A stretch of DNA of 64,000 nucleotides from Kitasatospora sp. NBC_00240 (GCF_026342405.1 NZ_JAPEMU010000001.1:3596001-3660000); one strand, 5' to 3'. Shown: positions 17,761 to 27,319, counted from the first letter of the stretch. Numbers and translations: made by a program. Notes: generated by a model from the sequence alone, not told the origin.

Positions 17761-19215
17761 TCAGACCGCCGAGGCGAACTCCGGGATCTCCTGGATCACC
17801 CGGTCCGCCAGCCGACTGACCCCGGGCACGCCCTTGAAGGTGCGGTTGGCCGCCTCCGAGGTCTTGCGGACCCGGGTGTTGAGCCGCTCCGAGCGCACCT
17901 TGGTGGCGATGTCCACCGCCTGCTCCGCCATCACCGCGGCCTGCTCGGGCTCGTTCTGCAGCAGGTGGACGCTGGCCATGCCGACCAGGTTGAAGGCGTA
18001 CGAGCGGACGTGGTCGTCGTCCTGGCGGAACAGGTCGACCGCGCGCTCCATCACCGGCGCGGCCATCGAGGCGTACAGGTCGCTGCGGCTGGAGTGGTAG
18101 GCGAGGTCGCGGTAGGAGTGCGCGTTCTCGGCGTTGAGCTCGGCGGCCGAGAAGAACTTCAGCCAGTCCGGGTCGTTGTCGCCCTCACGGATGTCGGTGA
18201 AGGTGTCCTCCGCCAGCCGGACGGCCCGGGCGCAGCGGTTGACCTCGCCGATCGTCGAGTAGGCGCGGGCCTCCATCGCGTACAGCAGGGACTGCTGCTT
18301 GGGGGTGGCGGTGTCGCGGCTGCCGTACTGGGCGAGGTGGATCAGCTCCAGGGCGTCCTCGCCGCGGTTGAGGTGGATCATCTGCCGGCTCATGTCGGTG
18401 AGGATGAGCGCGCCGAACGGGCGGTCGCCGGCCTCCTTGGCGGCGTGCAGCGCGAGCACGTAGTACTTCTGCGCGCTGGGGTGCATGCCGACGTCGTAGG
18501 ACATCCAGCCCGCGAGATGGGCGAGTTCGGCGGTGAGCCGGAACAGCCGCCGGGTGGTCTGCTCGGGGTAGCTCTCCTGCAGCAGGTCGGTGACCTCGTG
18601 CAGCTGGCCGACCACGGCCTTGCGGCGCAGGCCGCCGCCGTTCTGGGCGTCCCACTGACGGAACATGACCGTGGTCTGCTCCAGCAGTTCCAGTTCGGGC
18701 TCGGACAGCCGGCCGCTGAACGGCTCGCCGCCGTTGGCGGCGGCCAGGATCGGGGTGGGGGCTCCGCCGGGGCCGGGGGTCAGCCAGCGCTGCATCGGTT
18801 CGATCAGCGCGGCGCCGGCCGTCAGGGCGAGCGAAGTGCCCAGGAATCCGCGCCGGTTGAGCATCAGGTCGCTGCGCGAGTACTCGCTGATCAGCTGGAC
18901 GGTCTGCGGGGCGCTCCAGGGCAGGTCGACGCCGCCGCCCACGGTGGAGACGGGCACGATCGCCCGCAGGCCGAGGTCCTCGATCGAGACCACCGAGCCG
19001 AAACGCTCGGAGAAGAGCTCGGACATGATCTTCGGAATGGGTTCGCGGGGTTGTTCACCGTCGAGCCAGCGACGCACCCGTGAGGTGTCGGTGGAGACGT
19101 GGTGAGCGCCGATCTGGCGCGCCCGGCGGTTGACCTGCCGGGCCAACTCGCCCTTGGACCAGCCGCTTCGGCCGAACCACGAGGCCAGCTTCTCGTTGGG
19201 TTGCTTCTCTGCCAT
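17761..19215 (-). CDS. nsdA: NsdA, negative regulator of differentiation
   Basis: 484-residue streptomycete regulator. In S. coelicolor nsdA disruption increases sporulation and antibiotic production. Context fits: it is next to amtB as in that species. The N-terminus (EKLASWFGRSGWSKGELARQVNRRA, RVRRWLDGEQPREPIPKI) looks like a helix-turn-helix. About 130-160 is LMLNRRGFLGTSLALTAGAALI, a hydrophobic stretch resembling a Tat motif but internal. The rest is alpha-helical and TPR-like (YYVLALHAAKEAGDRPFGAL, EQAAVMAEQAVDIATKV). The ATG at 19215 (MAEKQPNEKL) is chosen. An in-frame GTG lies 6 nt upstream. Confidence 0.9.
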   Translation of the reverse strand: MAEKQPNEKLASWFGRSGWSKGELARQVNRRARQIGAHHVSTDTSRVRRWLDGEQPREPIPKIMSELFSERFGSVVSIEDLGLRAIVPVSTVGGGVDLPWSAPQTVQLISEYSRSDLMLNRRGFLGTSLALTAGAALIEPMQRWLTPGPGGAPTPILAAANGGEPFSGRLSEPELELLEQTTVMFRQWDAQNGGGLRRKAVVGQLHEVTDLLQESYPEQTTRRLFRLTAELAHLAGWMSYDVGMHPSAQKYYVLALHAAKEAGDRPFGALILTDMSRQMIHLNRGEDALELIHLAQYGSRDTATPKQQSLLYAMEARAYSTIGEVNRCARAVRLAEDTFTDIREGDNDPDWLKFFSAAELNAENAHSYRDLAYHSSRSDLYASMAAPVMERAVDLFRQDDDHVRSYAFNLVGMASVHLLQNEPEQAAVMAEQAVDIATKVRSERLNTRVRKTSEAANRTFKGVPGVSRLADRVIQEIPEFASAV

Positions 19216-19916
19216 GGGAACGTCCCCATCCCGCCCGGCCCCGCCCACGGGGCCCCGCTCGTGATGCCCGACGGTCGCGGGCGATTCCTAGACGTGCCGT
19301 ACCTGTTCGTACCGCCGAGGTGCTCGCTCGTACCGCTGTTCCCGCACCGGATGCTGTCTCACCCGGTGCGGTCGTACTGGTGTGCCGCCGTGCTCGTCCG
19401 ATTGTCCTGCTCATGCGCTGTCGTACTGGTGTTCAAGCACCTCGCGCCGGCCACCGGACTCCCAACTCCCGCCCCCGGAGGGGCCGGAGCGGACATCCCG
19501 TCGTGCTCGGCGAGCTGAACGTAACGCTCTTTCGACCATCCGGGGGAGCATCGCCGGGGAAACGCCACCTTTCGCCACCCCCACGAGTGAACTGTGCGCA
19601 GTCCGCACACGCTTCACTGGTACTCCGGCCCGCCCGGCATATGCGGACCGCCAAGTCACCCGTGATATCCCGATCAGCACGGCAATCACCAGCAGCCCCA
19701 GGCGAGTTTGCCGCCCCGGTGCACCTCGGGGGCGCGCTCGCCCCCGACGATCCGGCATCCGCACCGGCCGCCGCAAGGCGACCCCGGGATCGCGCCGCAC
19801 GAACGGGCGCACGCCGACCGCTGCGCGCCGTCCCCGCACCACTCGCACCACATCGGACGATCCACACGACGTCACGATCCCGTAACCACCGGCAACGAGA
19901 ACCTGTTGGGGGAGGC
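19216..19916. other. Long intergenic region upstream of nsdA and the prim-pol-like gene
   Basis: 701 bp between divergent genes with no convincing gene. It contains a 9-bp inverted repeat (ccgcaccgg 19342-19350 / ccggtgcgg 19363-19371), two copies of tcgtactggtgt (19372-19383, 19421-19432), and repeated cgtaccgc motifs at 19310-19340. Its base composition is less GC-skewed than that of coding DNA. It is a candidate for elaborate control of nsdA. Confidence 0.6.
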
Positions 19917-20576
19917 ATGGACAACCTGTTCGGCGATCTTCGGCTGGGACACCTGCGGCTCGTACCGCGCGGTACCCGGCGCCGCACCCGCGCCACCGCG
20001 TTCCAGGCGGCGGCGTTCCAGGCAGCGGCGGAGTACACCGGACGCTGGGGCTGGGCGGTCGCCGCCGGCGCCCCCGCCCCGGGCCACCCGATCCCGGCCC
20101 CCCCGGCCGGGCCGCGGGCGGACGGGCCGCGGGCGGACTGGCGCCCCGGCCCCGCGGGCGCCGTCCTCCTCCCCACCGGGCGGGCCTTCGACGTGCTGGA
20201 CGTGCCCGAGCAGGCCGGCCTGCAGGCCCTGGTCCGGCTGGAGCGGATGGGCACCCAGGTCGGCCCGGTGCTGGCCCCGCCGACCGGCCGCCTGCAGTTC
20301 CTGGTCGCGGCCGGTGCCGCCCGCCGGCTGCCCGACCTGCTCTACCGGATGGGCTGGGACGACGCCGCGCTCGACCTGGCCTGCCACGGCGAGGGCGGCT
20401 ACGTCGCCGCGCCCCCGACCGTCCTCGACGGCCTCGGCCCGGTCCGCTGGCTGCGCCGCCCCACCCGGGACAACGCCGGCTGTCCGCCGGAGGCCCGGCT
20501 GCTGCTCGGCACGCTCGCGTACGCCTGCCACCGCAGCCGCGAGCGCAGCTCCGAGCCCGCCTGGCTCGCCTCCTGA
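19917..20576 (+). CDS. Prim-pol-like (bifunctional primase/polymerase N-terminal) domain protein
   Basis: 219 residues, ATG 19917 after GGGGGAGG. RATAFQAAAFQAAAEYTGRW at the N-terminus, AVLLPTGRAFDVLDVPEQAG in the middle and LGPVRWLRRPT near the end match the short streptomycete proteins annotated as bifunctional DNA primase/polymerase N-terminal domain. Only that domain is present and no helicase follows. Acidic metal-binding residues are sparse (FDVLDVP), so polymerase activity is doubtful. It is also found next to nsdA in S. coelicolor, from memory. Confidence 0.7.
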   Translation: MDNLFGDLRLGHLRLVPRGTRRRTRATAFQAAAFQAAAEYTGRWGWAVAAGAPAPGHPIPAPPAGPRADGPRADWRPGPAGAVLLPTGRAFDVLDVPEQAGLQALVRLERMGTQVGPVLAPPTGRLQFLVAAGAARRLPDLLYRMGWDDAALDLACHGEGGYVAAPPTVLDGLGPVRWLRRPTRDNAGCPPEARLLLGTLAYACHRSRERSSEPAWLAS

Positions 20577-20714
20577 CCTGCCCGCACCGCCCGCACCGCC
20601 CGGCCCGCCCGAACACCGGAGCTGCCGTACTGCCGGAGCCGCTCCGGACCTGACGAGGCCGGCCGCGCCCCGGCGGCGGCACCCCCCGCCCCGCCCCCCC
20701 CGGGGGACGACGAA

Positions 20715-20748
20715 GGGCCGCTCCCCCGGTCCTCCGGGAAAGCGGCCC
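20715..20748 (-). terminator. Hairpin downstream of ftsY
   Basis: gggccgct / agcggccc outer stem and cccgg / ccggg inner stem with a 2x2 internal loop and a tcct loop, 73 nt after the ftsY stop and between two convergent genes. Confidence 0.6.
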
Positions 20749-20820
20749 CTGCCGCGGCGCTCCGGCCCACCGGGCCGTCCGCGCCGCCGCGGTGTCGGTC
20801 GTCGGTCGGTCGCCGCTCGG

Positions 20821-22017
20821 TCAGTCGCCGATCAGCGCGTCGACGAACGCGGCCGGCTCGAAGGGCGCCAGGTCGTCCGCGCCCTCGCCGAGTCCGATCA
20901 GCTTGACCGGGACGCCCAGCTCGCGCTGGACGGCGATCACGATGCCGCCCTTGGCGGTGCCGTCCAGCTTGGTCAGCACGATGCCGGTGATGTCGACCAC
21001 CTCGGCGAAGACCCGGGCCTGCACCAGGCCGTTCTGGCCGGTGGTGGCGTCCAGGACGAGCAGCACCTCGTCGACCGGGCCGTGCTTCTCGACGACCCGC
21101 TTGACCTTGCCCAGCTCGTCCATCAGGCCGGTCTTGGTGTGCAGCCGCCCCGCGGTGTCCACCAGGACGGTGTCGGCGCCCTCGGCGATGCCCTCCTTGA
21201 CGGCGTCGAACGCGACCGAGGCCGGGTCGCCGCCCTCGGGCCCGCGGACGGTCCGTGCGCCGACCCGCTCGCCCCAGGTCTGCAGCTGGTCGGCGGCCGC
21301 GGCCCGGAAGGTGTCGGCCGCGCCCAGGACGACCTTGCGGCCGTCGGCCACCAGGACCCGGCCGAGCTTGCCGGAGGTGGTGGTCTTGCCGACCCCGTTG
21401 ACGCCGACCACCAGGACGACGGCCGGGCGGCCGTCCTCGTGCCGGGCGGTGTGCAGGGTGCGGTCGGTGTCCGCGCCGATCAGCTGGACCAGCTCCTCCT
21501 GGAGCAGGCCGCGCAGCTCGGCGGGCGTGCGGGTGCCGAGCACCTTGACCCGGGTCCGCAGCCGGTCGACCAGCTCCTGGGTGGGCTTCACGCCGACGTC
21601 GGCAATCAGCAGGGTCTCCTCGATCTCCTCCCAGGTGTCCTCGTCGAGCCGCTCCCGGGAGAGCAGCGTGAGCAGGCCCTTCCCGAGCGAGTTCTGCGAG
21701 CGGGAGAGCCGCGAGCGCAGCCGGACCAGGCGGCCGGCGGTCGGCTCGGGGACTTCGAGGGCCGGCGGTGCCTCGATCTCGGCGACCGGCGGGAGCTCGA
21801 CCTCCTCGACGGTCTGGACCGGGACCTCGACCGGTGGCGCCGCCTCGTCCCCCACCTGGGGTTCGGGCTCGGGCTCGGCCGGGGCCTTCGGCGCCGTGAT
21901 GACCGGTGCCGACGCCTGCGGCGGCAGCTCCTTGCGTCGCCTCCCGCTGACGACGAGGCCCGCGATCGTGCCGATGACGGCCACCGCGATGACCACGGCA
22001 AGGATCACGAATTCCAC
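20821..22017 (-). CDS. ftsY: SRP receptor FtsY
   Basis: 398-residue GTPase, the membrane receptor for the Ffh-SRP complex. Residues 4-24 are hydrophobic (FVILAVVIAVAVIGTIAGLVV), a true N-terminal membrane anchor as in actinobacterial FtsY. An acidic Pro/Glu-rich linker (about 30-85) follows, then the N domain and the G domain with GVNGVGKTTTSGKLG, DTAGRLHTK and TKLDGTAKGG. GEGADDLAPFEP near the end is the typical closing motif. The ATG at 22017 is preceded by AAGGAGT. Confidence 0.97.
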   Translation of the reverse strand: MEFVILAVVIAVAVIGTIAGLVVSGRRRKELPPQASAPVITAPKAPAEPEPEPQVGDEAAPPVEVPVQTVEEVELPPVAEIEAPPALEVPEPTAGRLVRLRSRLSRSQNSLGKGLLTLLSRERLDEDTWEEIEETLLIADVGVKPTQELVDRLRTRVKVLGTRTPAELRGLLQEELVQLIGADTDRTLHTARHEDGRPAVVLVVGVNGVGKTTTSGKLGRVLVADGRKVVLGAADTFRAAAADQLQTWGERVGARTVRGPEGGDPASVAFDAVKEGIAEGADTVLVDTAGRLHTKTGLMDELGKVKRVVEKHGPVDEVLLVLDATTGQNGLVQARVFAEVVDITGIVLTKLDGTAKGGIVIAVQRELGVPVKLIGLGEGADDLAPFEPAAFVDALIGD

Positions 22018-22467
22018 ATCAAACTCCTTCGCTGGGTGCCCGTCCGTGAGGCCGGGAGTGCTGGTGATCCTTCGCCCGGCGGGCCGGAGCGCCGCCGCTT
22101 CACTGCTTGACCACCGCCCCTCGGCGGCGGTCGTGGCCGGCCGGCCCGACCTCGTCGGGCGGCTGAGTGCGCAGCCCCCCTCGCGGGCGAGGGGGAGGAG
22201 TCACAACCCTCCCAGTATCCGCGACGGGCTCCTGGAAGCGGCACATGCCCGGCCCCGGCGGCCGGGCCGGCTCGTGGATCACCCGGCGGGCCCAGCACGG
22301 GCGGGCCCCCGGTCCCCGCACGGCGGGCGGGGGCTCCGGACGGTACCCACCCGGCTCCGCGTCCCCGGAGCGACGGGCCCGTCTCCGCGCGGACGGACAC
22401 CCCGCTCCCCCGGGCCCACCGCGGTCGACACCGGGGCCGGCGATCACCGGCCCCGTCCGGGGCGGCC
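22018..22467. other. smc-ftsY intergenic region
   Basis: 450 bp without a gene. It holds the smc terminator (22433-22454) and two small perfect hairpins: cccgac-ctc-gtcggg (22145-22159) and ccccctcg-cggg-cgaggggg (22176-22195). The hairpins lie 130-180 nt before the ftsY start and may belong to its leader. Nothing else is recognised. Confidence 0.6.
22433..22454 (-). terminator. Terminator downstream of smc
   Basis: Perfect 8-bp stem ggggccgg / ccggcccc with a 6-nt loop, 13 nt beyond the smc stop. Confidence 0.65.
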
Positions 22468-25400
22468 TCAGGACTCCCCGGCCGTCACCCGGGCCGGCCG
22501 GGGCGCGGCGGCCCCCCGCTCGTGGCGCTCTCCCCCGGTCCCACGGCCGGGAGGCGGGACCGCCCGCAGCCGCTGGCTGATCACCTGCGAGATGCCGTCG
22601 CCCTTCATGGTGACGCCGTAGAGCGCGTCGGCGCACTCCATGGTGAGCTTCTGGTGCGTGATCACGATGAGCTGGGAGCTCTCCCGCAGCTCCTCCATGA
22701 TCGCGATCAGCCGCCGCAGGTTGGTCTCGTCGAGCGCCGCCTCGACCTCGTCCATCACGTAGAAGGGGCTCGGCCGCGCCTTGAAGATCGAGACCAGCAG
22801 GGCGACGGCCGTCAGGGAGCGCTCGCCGCCCGAGAGCAACGACAGCCGCTTGACCTTCTTGCCCGGCGGGCGGGCCTCCACCTCGACGCCGGTGGTCAGC
22901 ATGTTGTCGGGGTCGGTCAGCACCAGCCGCCCCTCCCCGCCGGGGAACAGTCGGGAGAAGACGCCCTCGAACTGCGCGGCCGTGTCGTGGTACGCGGCGG
23001 TGAACAGCTGCTCGACCCTGGCGTCCACGTCCTTGACGATCTCCATCAGGTCGCGCCGGCTGCGCTTGAGGTCGTCCAGCTGCTCGCCGAGGAACTGGTG
23101 GCGCTCCTCCAGGGCCGCGAACTCCTCCAGCGCCAGCGGGTTGACCTTCCCCAGCTGCTGGTACGCGCGCTCGGCGGCCCGCAGCCGCTTCTCCTGCTCC
23201 GCCCGGACGTACGGCCGGGGCTCCCCCGGCTCCTGCCCCTCCTCGGGGACACCGGGCGGCACGGGTACGCCCGGCCCGTGGCTGGTGAGCAGTTCCTCGG
23301 CCTCGATGCCGAACTCCTCCAGGGCCTTGGCCTCCAGCTGCTCGATCCGCAGCCGCTTCTCGGCGCGGAGCACCTCGTCCCGGTGGCCGGCGTCGACCAG
23401 CTTGTCGAGTTCGGCCTTGAGTTCCCGGCCGTGCTCGCGGCCGGTGCGCAGTTCGCTCTCCCGGGCGGCGCGGGCCTGCTCGGCCTCGTCGCGTTCGGCG
23501 GCGGCCCTGGCGAGCGAGATCTCCAGGCAGGCCAGCAGCTGCCGGGTGCCGGCCGCGACCGCGACCGCCACGGCGCACTCGTGCCGGGCCCGCTCCCGCC
23601 GGGCCGCGGCCCGGGCCCGGGCCTCCCGCTCGGCGCCGGCGGAGCGGTCCAGCTGGTCGGCCCGGCCGGCCAGGGCCCGGACGCGCTCCTCGTGGGTGCG
23701 GACGGCGAGCCGGGTCTCCAGTTCGGCCTGCCGGGCCTGGCCGGCCGCCTCGGCGAGCCGGTCCTGTTCGTCGGTGTCGGGCTCATGGTCGTCCGCCTCG
23801 GCCGACTGCTCGGCCGTCGCCAGCCGCCCGGCGAGTTCCTCCGCGGCAGCGGCGGCCTGCTCCAGCCCCTCCTCGGCCCGGGCGGCCGCCGCGGCGAGCC
23901 GTTCGGCCTCGCCGGCGGCGGCTCTGGCCTGGCCGCCGAGCCGGCCGAGGGCGCCGGCGACCTGGGCCCGTTCCTTCTGGCCCTGCCGTGCGCGGAGGGC
24001 GAGCTGTTCCACCTCGGCCGCGGCGCCGGCCCGCCGGGTGGTCAGGTCACCGAGTCGCGTGCCCAGCAGGGCGCAGCGGCCGGTGAGTTCCTCGATCGCC
24101 CGGTCGGCCTCGTCGACGGCCGCCTGGGTCTCCAGCAGGCTCGGCGCGCCGGCCGCGCCGCCCTGCGCGAAGCGGGCGCCGAGCTGGTCGCCGTCGACGG
24201 TGAAGGCCGTCAACTCCGGATGGTCCTGGATGAGTTGCCGGGCCTGGTCGAGGCCGGTGACGACCACGGCGGCCGCCAGCAGCCGCCGGACGGCCGGCCG
24301 CAGACCGGGGGGCGCCGTCACCAGGTCCGCGGCCCGGCGGGCGCCGGCCGGCAGTTCGGCCGGGAGGACGTCCGGGGAGACGTCGGACAGCTGGTCCGGC
24401 CCGGGGTGGTCCGGCCGGTCGGCGATCAGCAGGGCGGCCCGGCCGGCGTCCTCGGCCCGCAGGAGGTCCAGGGCCCGGACGGCCGCCTCGACCCCGTCCA
24501 CGGCGATCGCGTCCGCCGCGGCGCCGAGGGCGGCCGCGATCGCGACCTCGTACCCCGGTTCGGGCTTCAGCAGGGCGGCCGCCGGCCCGAGCACCCCCAC
24601 CGCCCCTCCCCCGGCGGCGAGCAGGGCGCCGCTGCCGTCCTTGCGCCGCAGGCCGAGGGCCAGCGCGTCCCGGCGGGCGGTGGTCGCGGCCCGCTCACGG
24701 TCGGCGGCGCCCGCCGTCTCCCGGGCGTCCGCGAGCTCGCGGTCGATCGCGGCGAGACGGGCCCGGGCCTCCTGGTGGGCGTCCTCCAGCTCCTCGTCGC
24801 CCCGGGCGAGTTCGTCGACCTGCTCCTGGAGCTCGCGGAACTCCTGGTCGGCGGCCGCGGCCCGGACGAGCGCCTCGTCCCTGGCCTGGGCGAGCCGCCC
24901 GATCTCGGCCTCCGCGCCGGCGGCCCTGGAGCGGGCCGCGGCGGTCTGCCCCTGCAGCCGGGCCAGGCCCTCGCGGCGATCCGCGACGGCGCGCGCGGCC
25001 GCCTTCAGGCGGCGCTGCTCCTCGCCGAGTTCGCGTTCCAGCGCGGCGCGGGTCTCGACCGCCTCGGCCAGCGCGTAGCGGGCCTCCTCCAGCGCCTCGG
25101 CGAGCGCGGCCTCCTCCTCCCGGACCTGCTCGGCCTCGCGCTCCAGCTCCTGGGGGTCGCGGCCGCGCCGCTCCTCGGCCTGCCCGCTCGCCTCGGCGTG
25201 CCGGGCCCGGGCCTCGGCCAGGCCGATGGTGCCCCTGGCCCGTTCGGTCAGCGCGGAGAGCTGGTACCAGGTCTGCCGGGCGGCCTCCAGCCGCGGGCCC
25301 AGCTGCTCGACCTGGGCCTCCAGCACGGCCTCGCGCTGCAGGGCGCGGGCGAGTTCCTGCTCGACGGTGGAGCGCCGCAGGCGCAGCGCGAGTTCGTCCG

Positions 25401-26136
25401 CGATCTCGGCCTCGACGGCGCGCCGCAGGCCGGTGAGGTCGTCCGCGAGCAGGCGCAGCCGGGCGTCGCGCAGATCGGCCTGGATGCCGGCCGCCCGCCG
25501 GGCGATCTTCGCCTGGCGTCCCAGCGGGCCCAGCTGGCGGCGCAGTTCGGCGACCAGGTCCTGGACGCGGTTGAGGTTGACCTGCATCGCGTCCAGTTTG
25601 CGCAGCGCCTTCTCCTTGCGCTTGCGGTGTTTGAGGACGCCGGCGGCCTCCTCGATGAAGGCCCGGCGGCCCGTCGGGTCGGCCTGCAGGACGGAGTCCA
25701 GCCGGCCCTGCCCGACGATGACGTGCATCTCGCGGCCGATGCCGGAGTCGGAGAGCAGTTCCTGGATGTCCAGCAGCCGGCAGGTGTCACCGTTGAGCGC
25801 GTACTCGCTGCCGCCGTTGCGGAACATCGTCCGGGTGATGGTCACCTCGGTGTAGTCGATGGGCAGCGCGCCGTCGGTGTTGTCGATGGTGAGGCTGACC
25901 TCGGCCCGGCCGAGCGGGCTGCGCCCGCTGGTCCCGGCGAAGATGACGTCCTCCATCTTGCCGCCGCGCAGGGATTTGGCGCCCTGCTCGCCCATCACCC
26001 AGGACAGCGCGTCCACCACGTTGGACTTGCCGGAGCCGTTCGGCCCGACCACGCAGGTGATGCCGGGTTCGAAGCGGAGGGTGGTGGCGGAGGCGAAGGA
26101 CTTGAAGCCGCGCAGGGTCAGACTCTTCAGGTGCAC
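22468..26136 (-). CDS. smc: Chromosome segregation protein SMC
   Basis: 1222-residue ATPase of the SMC-ScpAB condensin that compacts and segregates chromosomes. Walker A GPNGSGKSN is at 31-39. Long coiled coils flank a hinge (about 510-660, AAALLKPEPGYEVAIAAALG). The C-terminal head has the ABC signature LSGGERSLTAVALL and Walker B FYVMDEVEAALDE (about 1110-1150). The GTG at 26136 (VHLKSLTLRGFKSF) is chosen because GGAGGAG sits 9 nt before it. A GTG 18 nt upstream would contain that ribosome site. The coiled coils are very Arg/Glu/Ala-rich. Confidence 0.97.
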   Translation of the reverse strand: MHLKSLTLRGFKSFASATTLRFEPGITCVVGPNGSGKSNVVDALSWVMGEQGAKSLRGGKMEDVIFAGTSGRSPLGRAEVSLTIDNTDGALPIDYTEVTITRTMFRNGGSEYALNGDTCRLLDIQELLSDSGIGREMHVIVGQGRLDSVLQADPTGRRAFIEEAAGVLKHRKRKEKALRKLDAMQVNLNRVQDLVAELRRQLGPLGRQAKIARRAAGIQADLRDARLRLLADDLTGLRRAVEAEIADELALRLRRSTVEQELARALQREAVLEAQVEQLGPRLEAARQTWYQLSALTERARGTIGLAEARARHAEASGQAEERRGRDPQELEREAEQVREEEAALAEALEEARYALAEAVETRAALERELGEEQRRLKAAARAVADRREGLARLQGQTAAARSRAAGAEAEIGRLAQARDEALVRAAAADQEFRELQEQVDELARGDEELEDAHQEARARLAAIDRELADARETAGAADRERAATTARRDALALGLRRKDGSGALLAAGGGAVGVLGPAAALLKPEPGYEVAIAAALGAAADAIAVDGVEAAVRALDLLRAEDAGRAALLIADRPDHPGPDQLSDVSPDVLPAELPAGARRAADLVTAPPGLRPAVRRLLAAAVVVTGLDQARQLIQDHPELTAFTVDGDQLGARFAQGGAAGAPSLLETQAAVDEADRAIEELTGRCALLGTRLGDLTTRRAGAAAEVEQLALRARQGQKERAQVAGALGRLGGQARAAAGEAERLAAAAARAEEGLEQAAAAAEELAGRLATAEQSAEADDHEPDTDEQDRLAEAAGQARQAELETRLAVRTHEERVRALAGRADQLDRSAGAEREARARAAARRERARHECAVAVAVAAGTRQLLACLEISLARAAAERDEAEQARAARESELRTGREHGRELKAELDKLVDAGHRDEVLRAEKRLRIEQLEAKALEEFGIEAEELLTSHGPGVPVPPGVPEEGQEPGEPRPYVRAEQEKRLRAAERAYQQLGKVNPLALEEFAALEERHQFLGEQLDDLKRSRRDLMEIVKDVDARVEQLFTAAYHDTAAQFEGVFSRLFPGGEGRLVLTDPDNMLTTGVEVEARPPGKKVKRLSLLSGGERSLTAVALLVSIFKARPSPFYVMDEVEAALDETNLRRLIAIMEELRESSQLIVITHQKLTMECADALYGVTMKGDGISQVISQRLRAVPPPGRGTGGERHERGAAAPRPARVTAGES

Positions 26137-26261
26137 GCGCCGGCTCTCCTCCACACTCGCCCGACCCCCCGGTCTGCGACTGTATCCGGCTGTGGTGCGG
26201 GGAGGGTTTCAGGCGTGCGGAGGAGGGCAGCATGGTCGGCAAAGGGTGTCGAGGACGACGA

Positions 26262-26285
26262 AGGGACGCCGGTCAGGGCGTCCCT
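26262..26285 (-). terminator. Hairpin between the small coiled-coil gene and smc
   Basis: Perfect 9-bp stem agggacgcc / ggcgtccct with a 6-nt loop, 66 nt after the stop of the 67-residue gene. Confidence 0.55.
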
Positions 26286-26351
26286 CGCAAGCTGCGTCCC
26301 TTACGGGAGCTCAGTGCACAACAGCGTCGATCGACGAGGGTACGGCGATGA

Positions 26352-26555
26352 TCAGGTGAGTGCCGGCTCGCGCTGATCCAGATCGATGCTGCTGAGCAGC
26401 GAGTGCTCGTCCGCGACGGCGATCAGAGCGTCGTTCTCGGCCTGCATCCGAATGAGCTCGGACTCCAGGTCCTGGACGCGCTGCTGAAGCCGTCGCATCT
26501 CGGAGAGCATTCGCGGGTCGGGGCCGCCGACGTACCCGAGAAGCGCCTTTGCCAT
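26352..26555 (-). CDS. Small conserved coiled-coil protein
   Basis: 67 residues, ATG 26555 preceded by GGAGGA at 9 nt. After MAKALLGYVGGPDPRML comes one amphipathic helix, SEMRRLQQRVQDLESELIRM, with heptad leucines, then QAENDALIAVADEH, and a short acidic tail. It is probably a coiled-coil dimer. Similar small proteins occur in streptomycetes next to smc as far as I recall. No function is known. It lies upstream of smc on the same strand with a hairpin between, so it may be a separate unit. Confidence 0.8.
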   Translation of the reverse strand: MAKALLGYVGGPDPRMLSEMRRLQQRVQDLESELIRMQAENDALIAVADEHSLLSSIDLDQREPALT

Positions 26556-27025
26556 GATGAGTGGTCCTCCACGCTGAGTGACCGAACCTGTGCGGTATGG
26601 GTCTAGGGGGAAGGGAAGACGCACGCGCGTCGCGCCACCGGCAGTGCTGGCTGGGCACTACGGAACAACCACTGTGAGCTGGACTCACAGGGGCATGCGC
26701 CTACCGGGAAAACGCGGTCGTGTGCGCGGGCTTCCAGCGTCTCACCAAAGACGGAACGGGTCAACACGATCACCGCAAGCTACGACGGCCCTGTCACCTG
26801 CACGGCGGAACTGTCACGCCGGGCGGCCCTGCGGGCGGTCTGGGGCGGACCCACCGACCTCCGGTGGATCACTGCTCGATGCGGAGTCAACCACGAGTCT
26901 GCCCAGATGGCAACCGCACGACACCGGCCGTTGCCGAAGCACCCGCAACTTCGGCCTCCGGCCTGCTGAGGGCGTGCTCCGGACGGGTGACCCAAGTGAT
27001 CGGTACGATCTCCCGACCGGTGCGA
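26556..27025. other. Intergenic region upstream of the coiled-coil gene
   Basis: 470 bp with no convincing gene. It contains a perfect 7-bp inverted repeat ctgtgag-ctgga-ctcacag (26672-26690) about 120 bp upstream of the coiled-coil gene, a possible operator. Several open frames here lack codon bias. Confidence 0.55.
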
Positions 27026-27319
27026 TCAGCGGATCGCGAAGCTGTCGTAGCCCTCGCCGGTGACCGTCCAGATCTCCGTGACCCCGGTGACCGCGCCGGG
27101 CGTGTCCGGGCCGCGCAGCAGTGCGAGGAGCTGTTCGCAGTCGGCCGGCAGCCCCTCGGCCACCACCTGCACCCGGCCGTCGCCGAGATTGCTCGCATAG
27201 CCGGTCAGGCCGATCTCCAGCGCCCGGGCACGGGTCCACCAGCGGAAGCCGACCTGCTGCACCCTGCCCCGCACCCAGACGGTGGCCCGGACGGGCTCGT
27301 TGCTGTCACGACCATGCAT
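27026..27319 (-). CDS. acyP: Acylphosphatase
   Basis: 97-residue cytosolic enzyme that hydrolyses acyl phosphates. The active-site loop is [20 protein letters not shown] (about 16-35), with the phosphate-binding Arg in GFR, and the catalytic Asn is in [13 protein letters not shown] (about 39-51). The usual VQGVGFR has Gln in place of its first Gly (VQQVGFR), a common actinobacterial variant. ATG 27319. It is divergent from the CAP-domain gene. Confidence 0.95.
   Translation of the reverse strand: MHGRDSNEPVRATVWVRGRVQQVGFRWWTRARALEIGLTGYASNLGDGRVQVVAEGLPADCEQLLALLRGPDTPGAVTGVTEIWTVTGEGYDSFAIR

Noticed and set aside
19320..19916. N-terminal extension of the prim-pol-like protein
   Set aside because: The frame is open upstream, but a strong ribosome site is seen only at 19917 and the upstream translation is low-complexity.
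22522..26376. Very long open frame antisense to smc
   Set aside because: Codon pattern is the mirror of smc. Long antisense frames are a known artefact of very high GC content. The sense strand encodes a complete SMC with all motifs.
26578..27063. Plus-strand frames in the coiled-coil/acyP gap
   Set aside because: No ribosome site, no codon bias and no recognisable fold.
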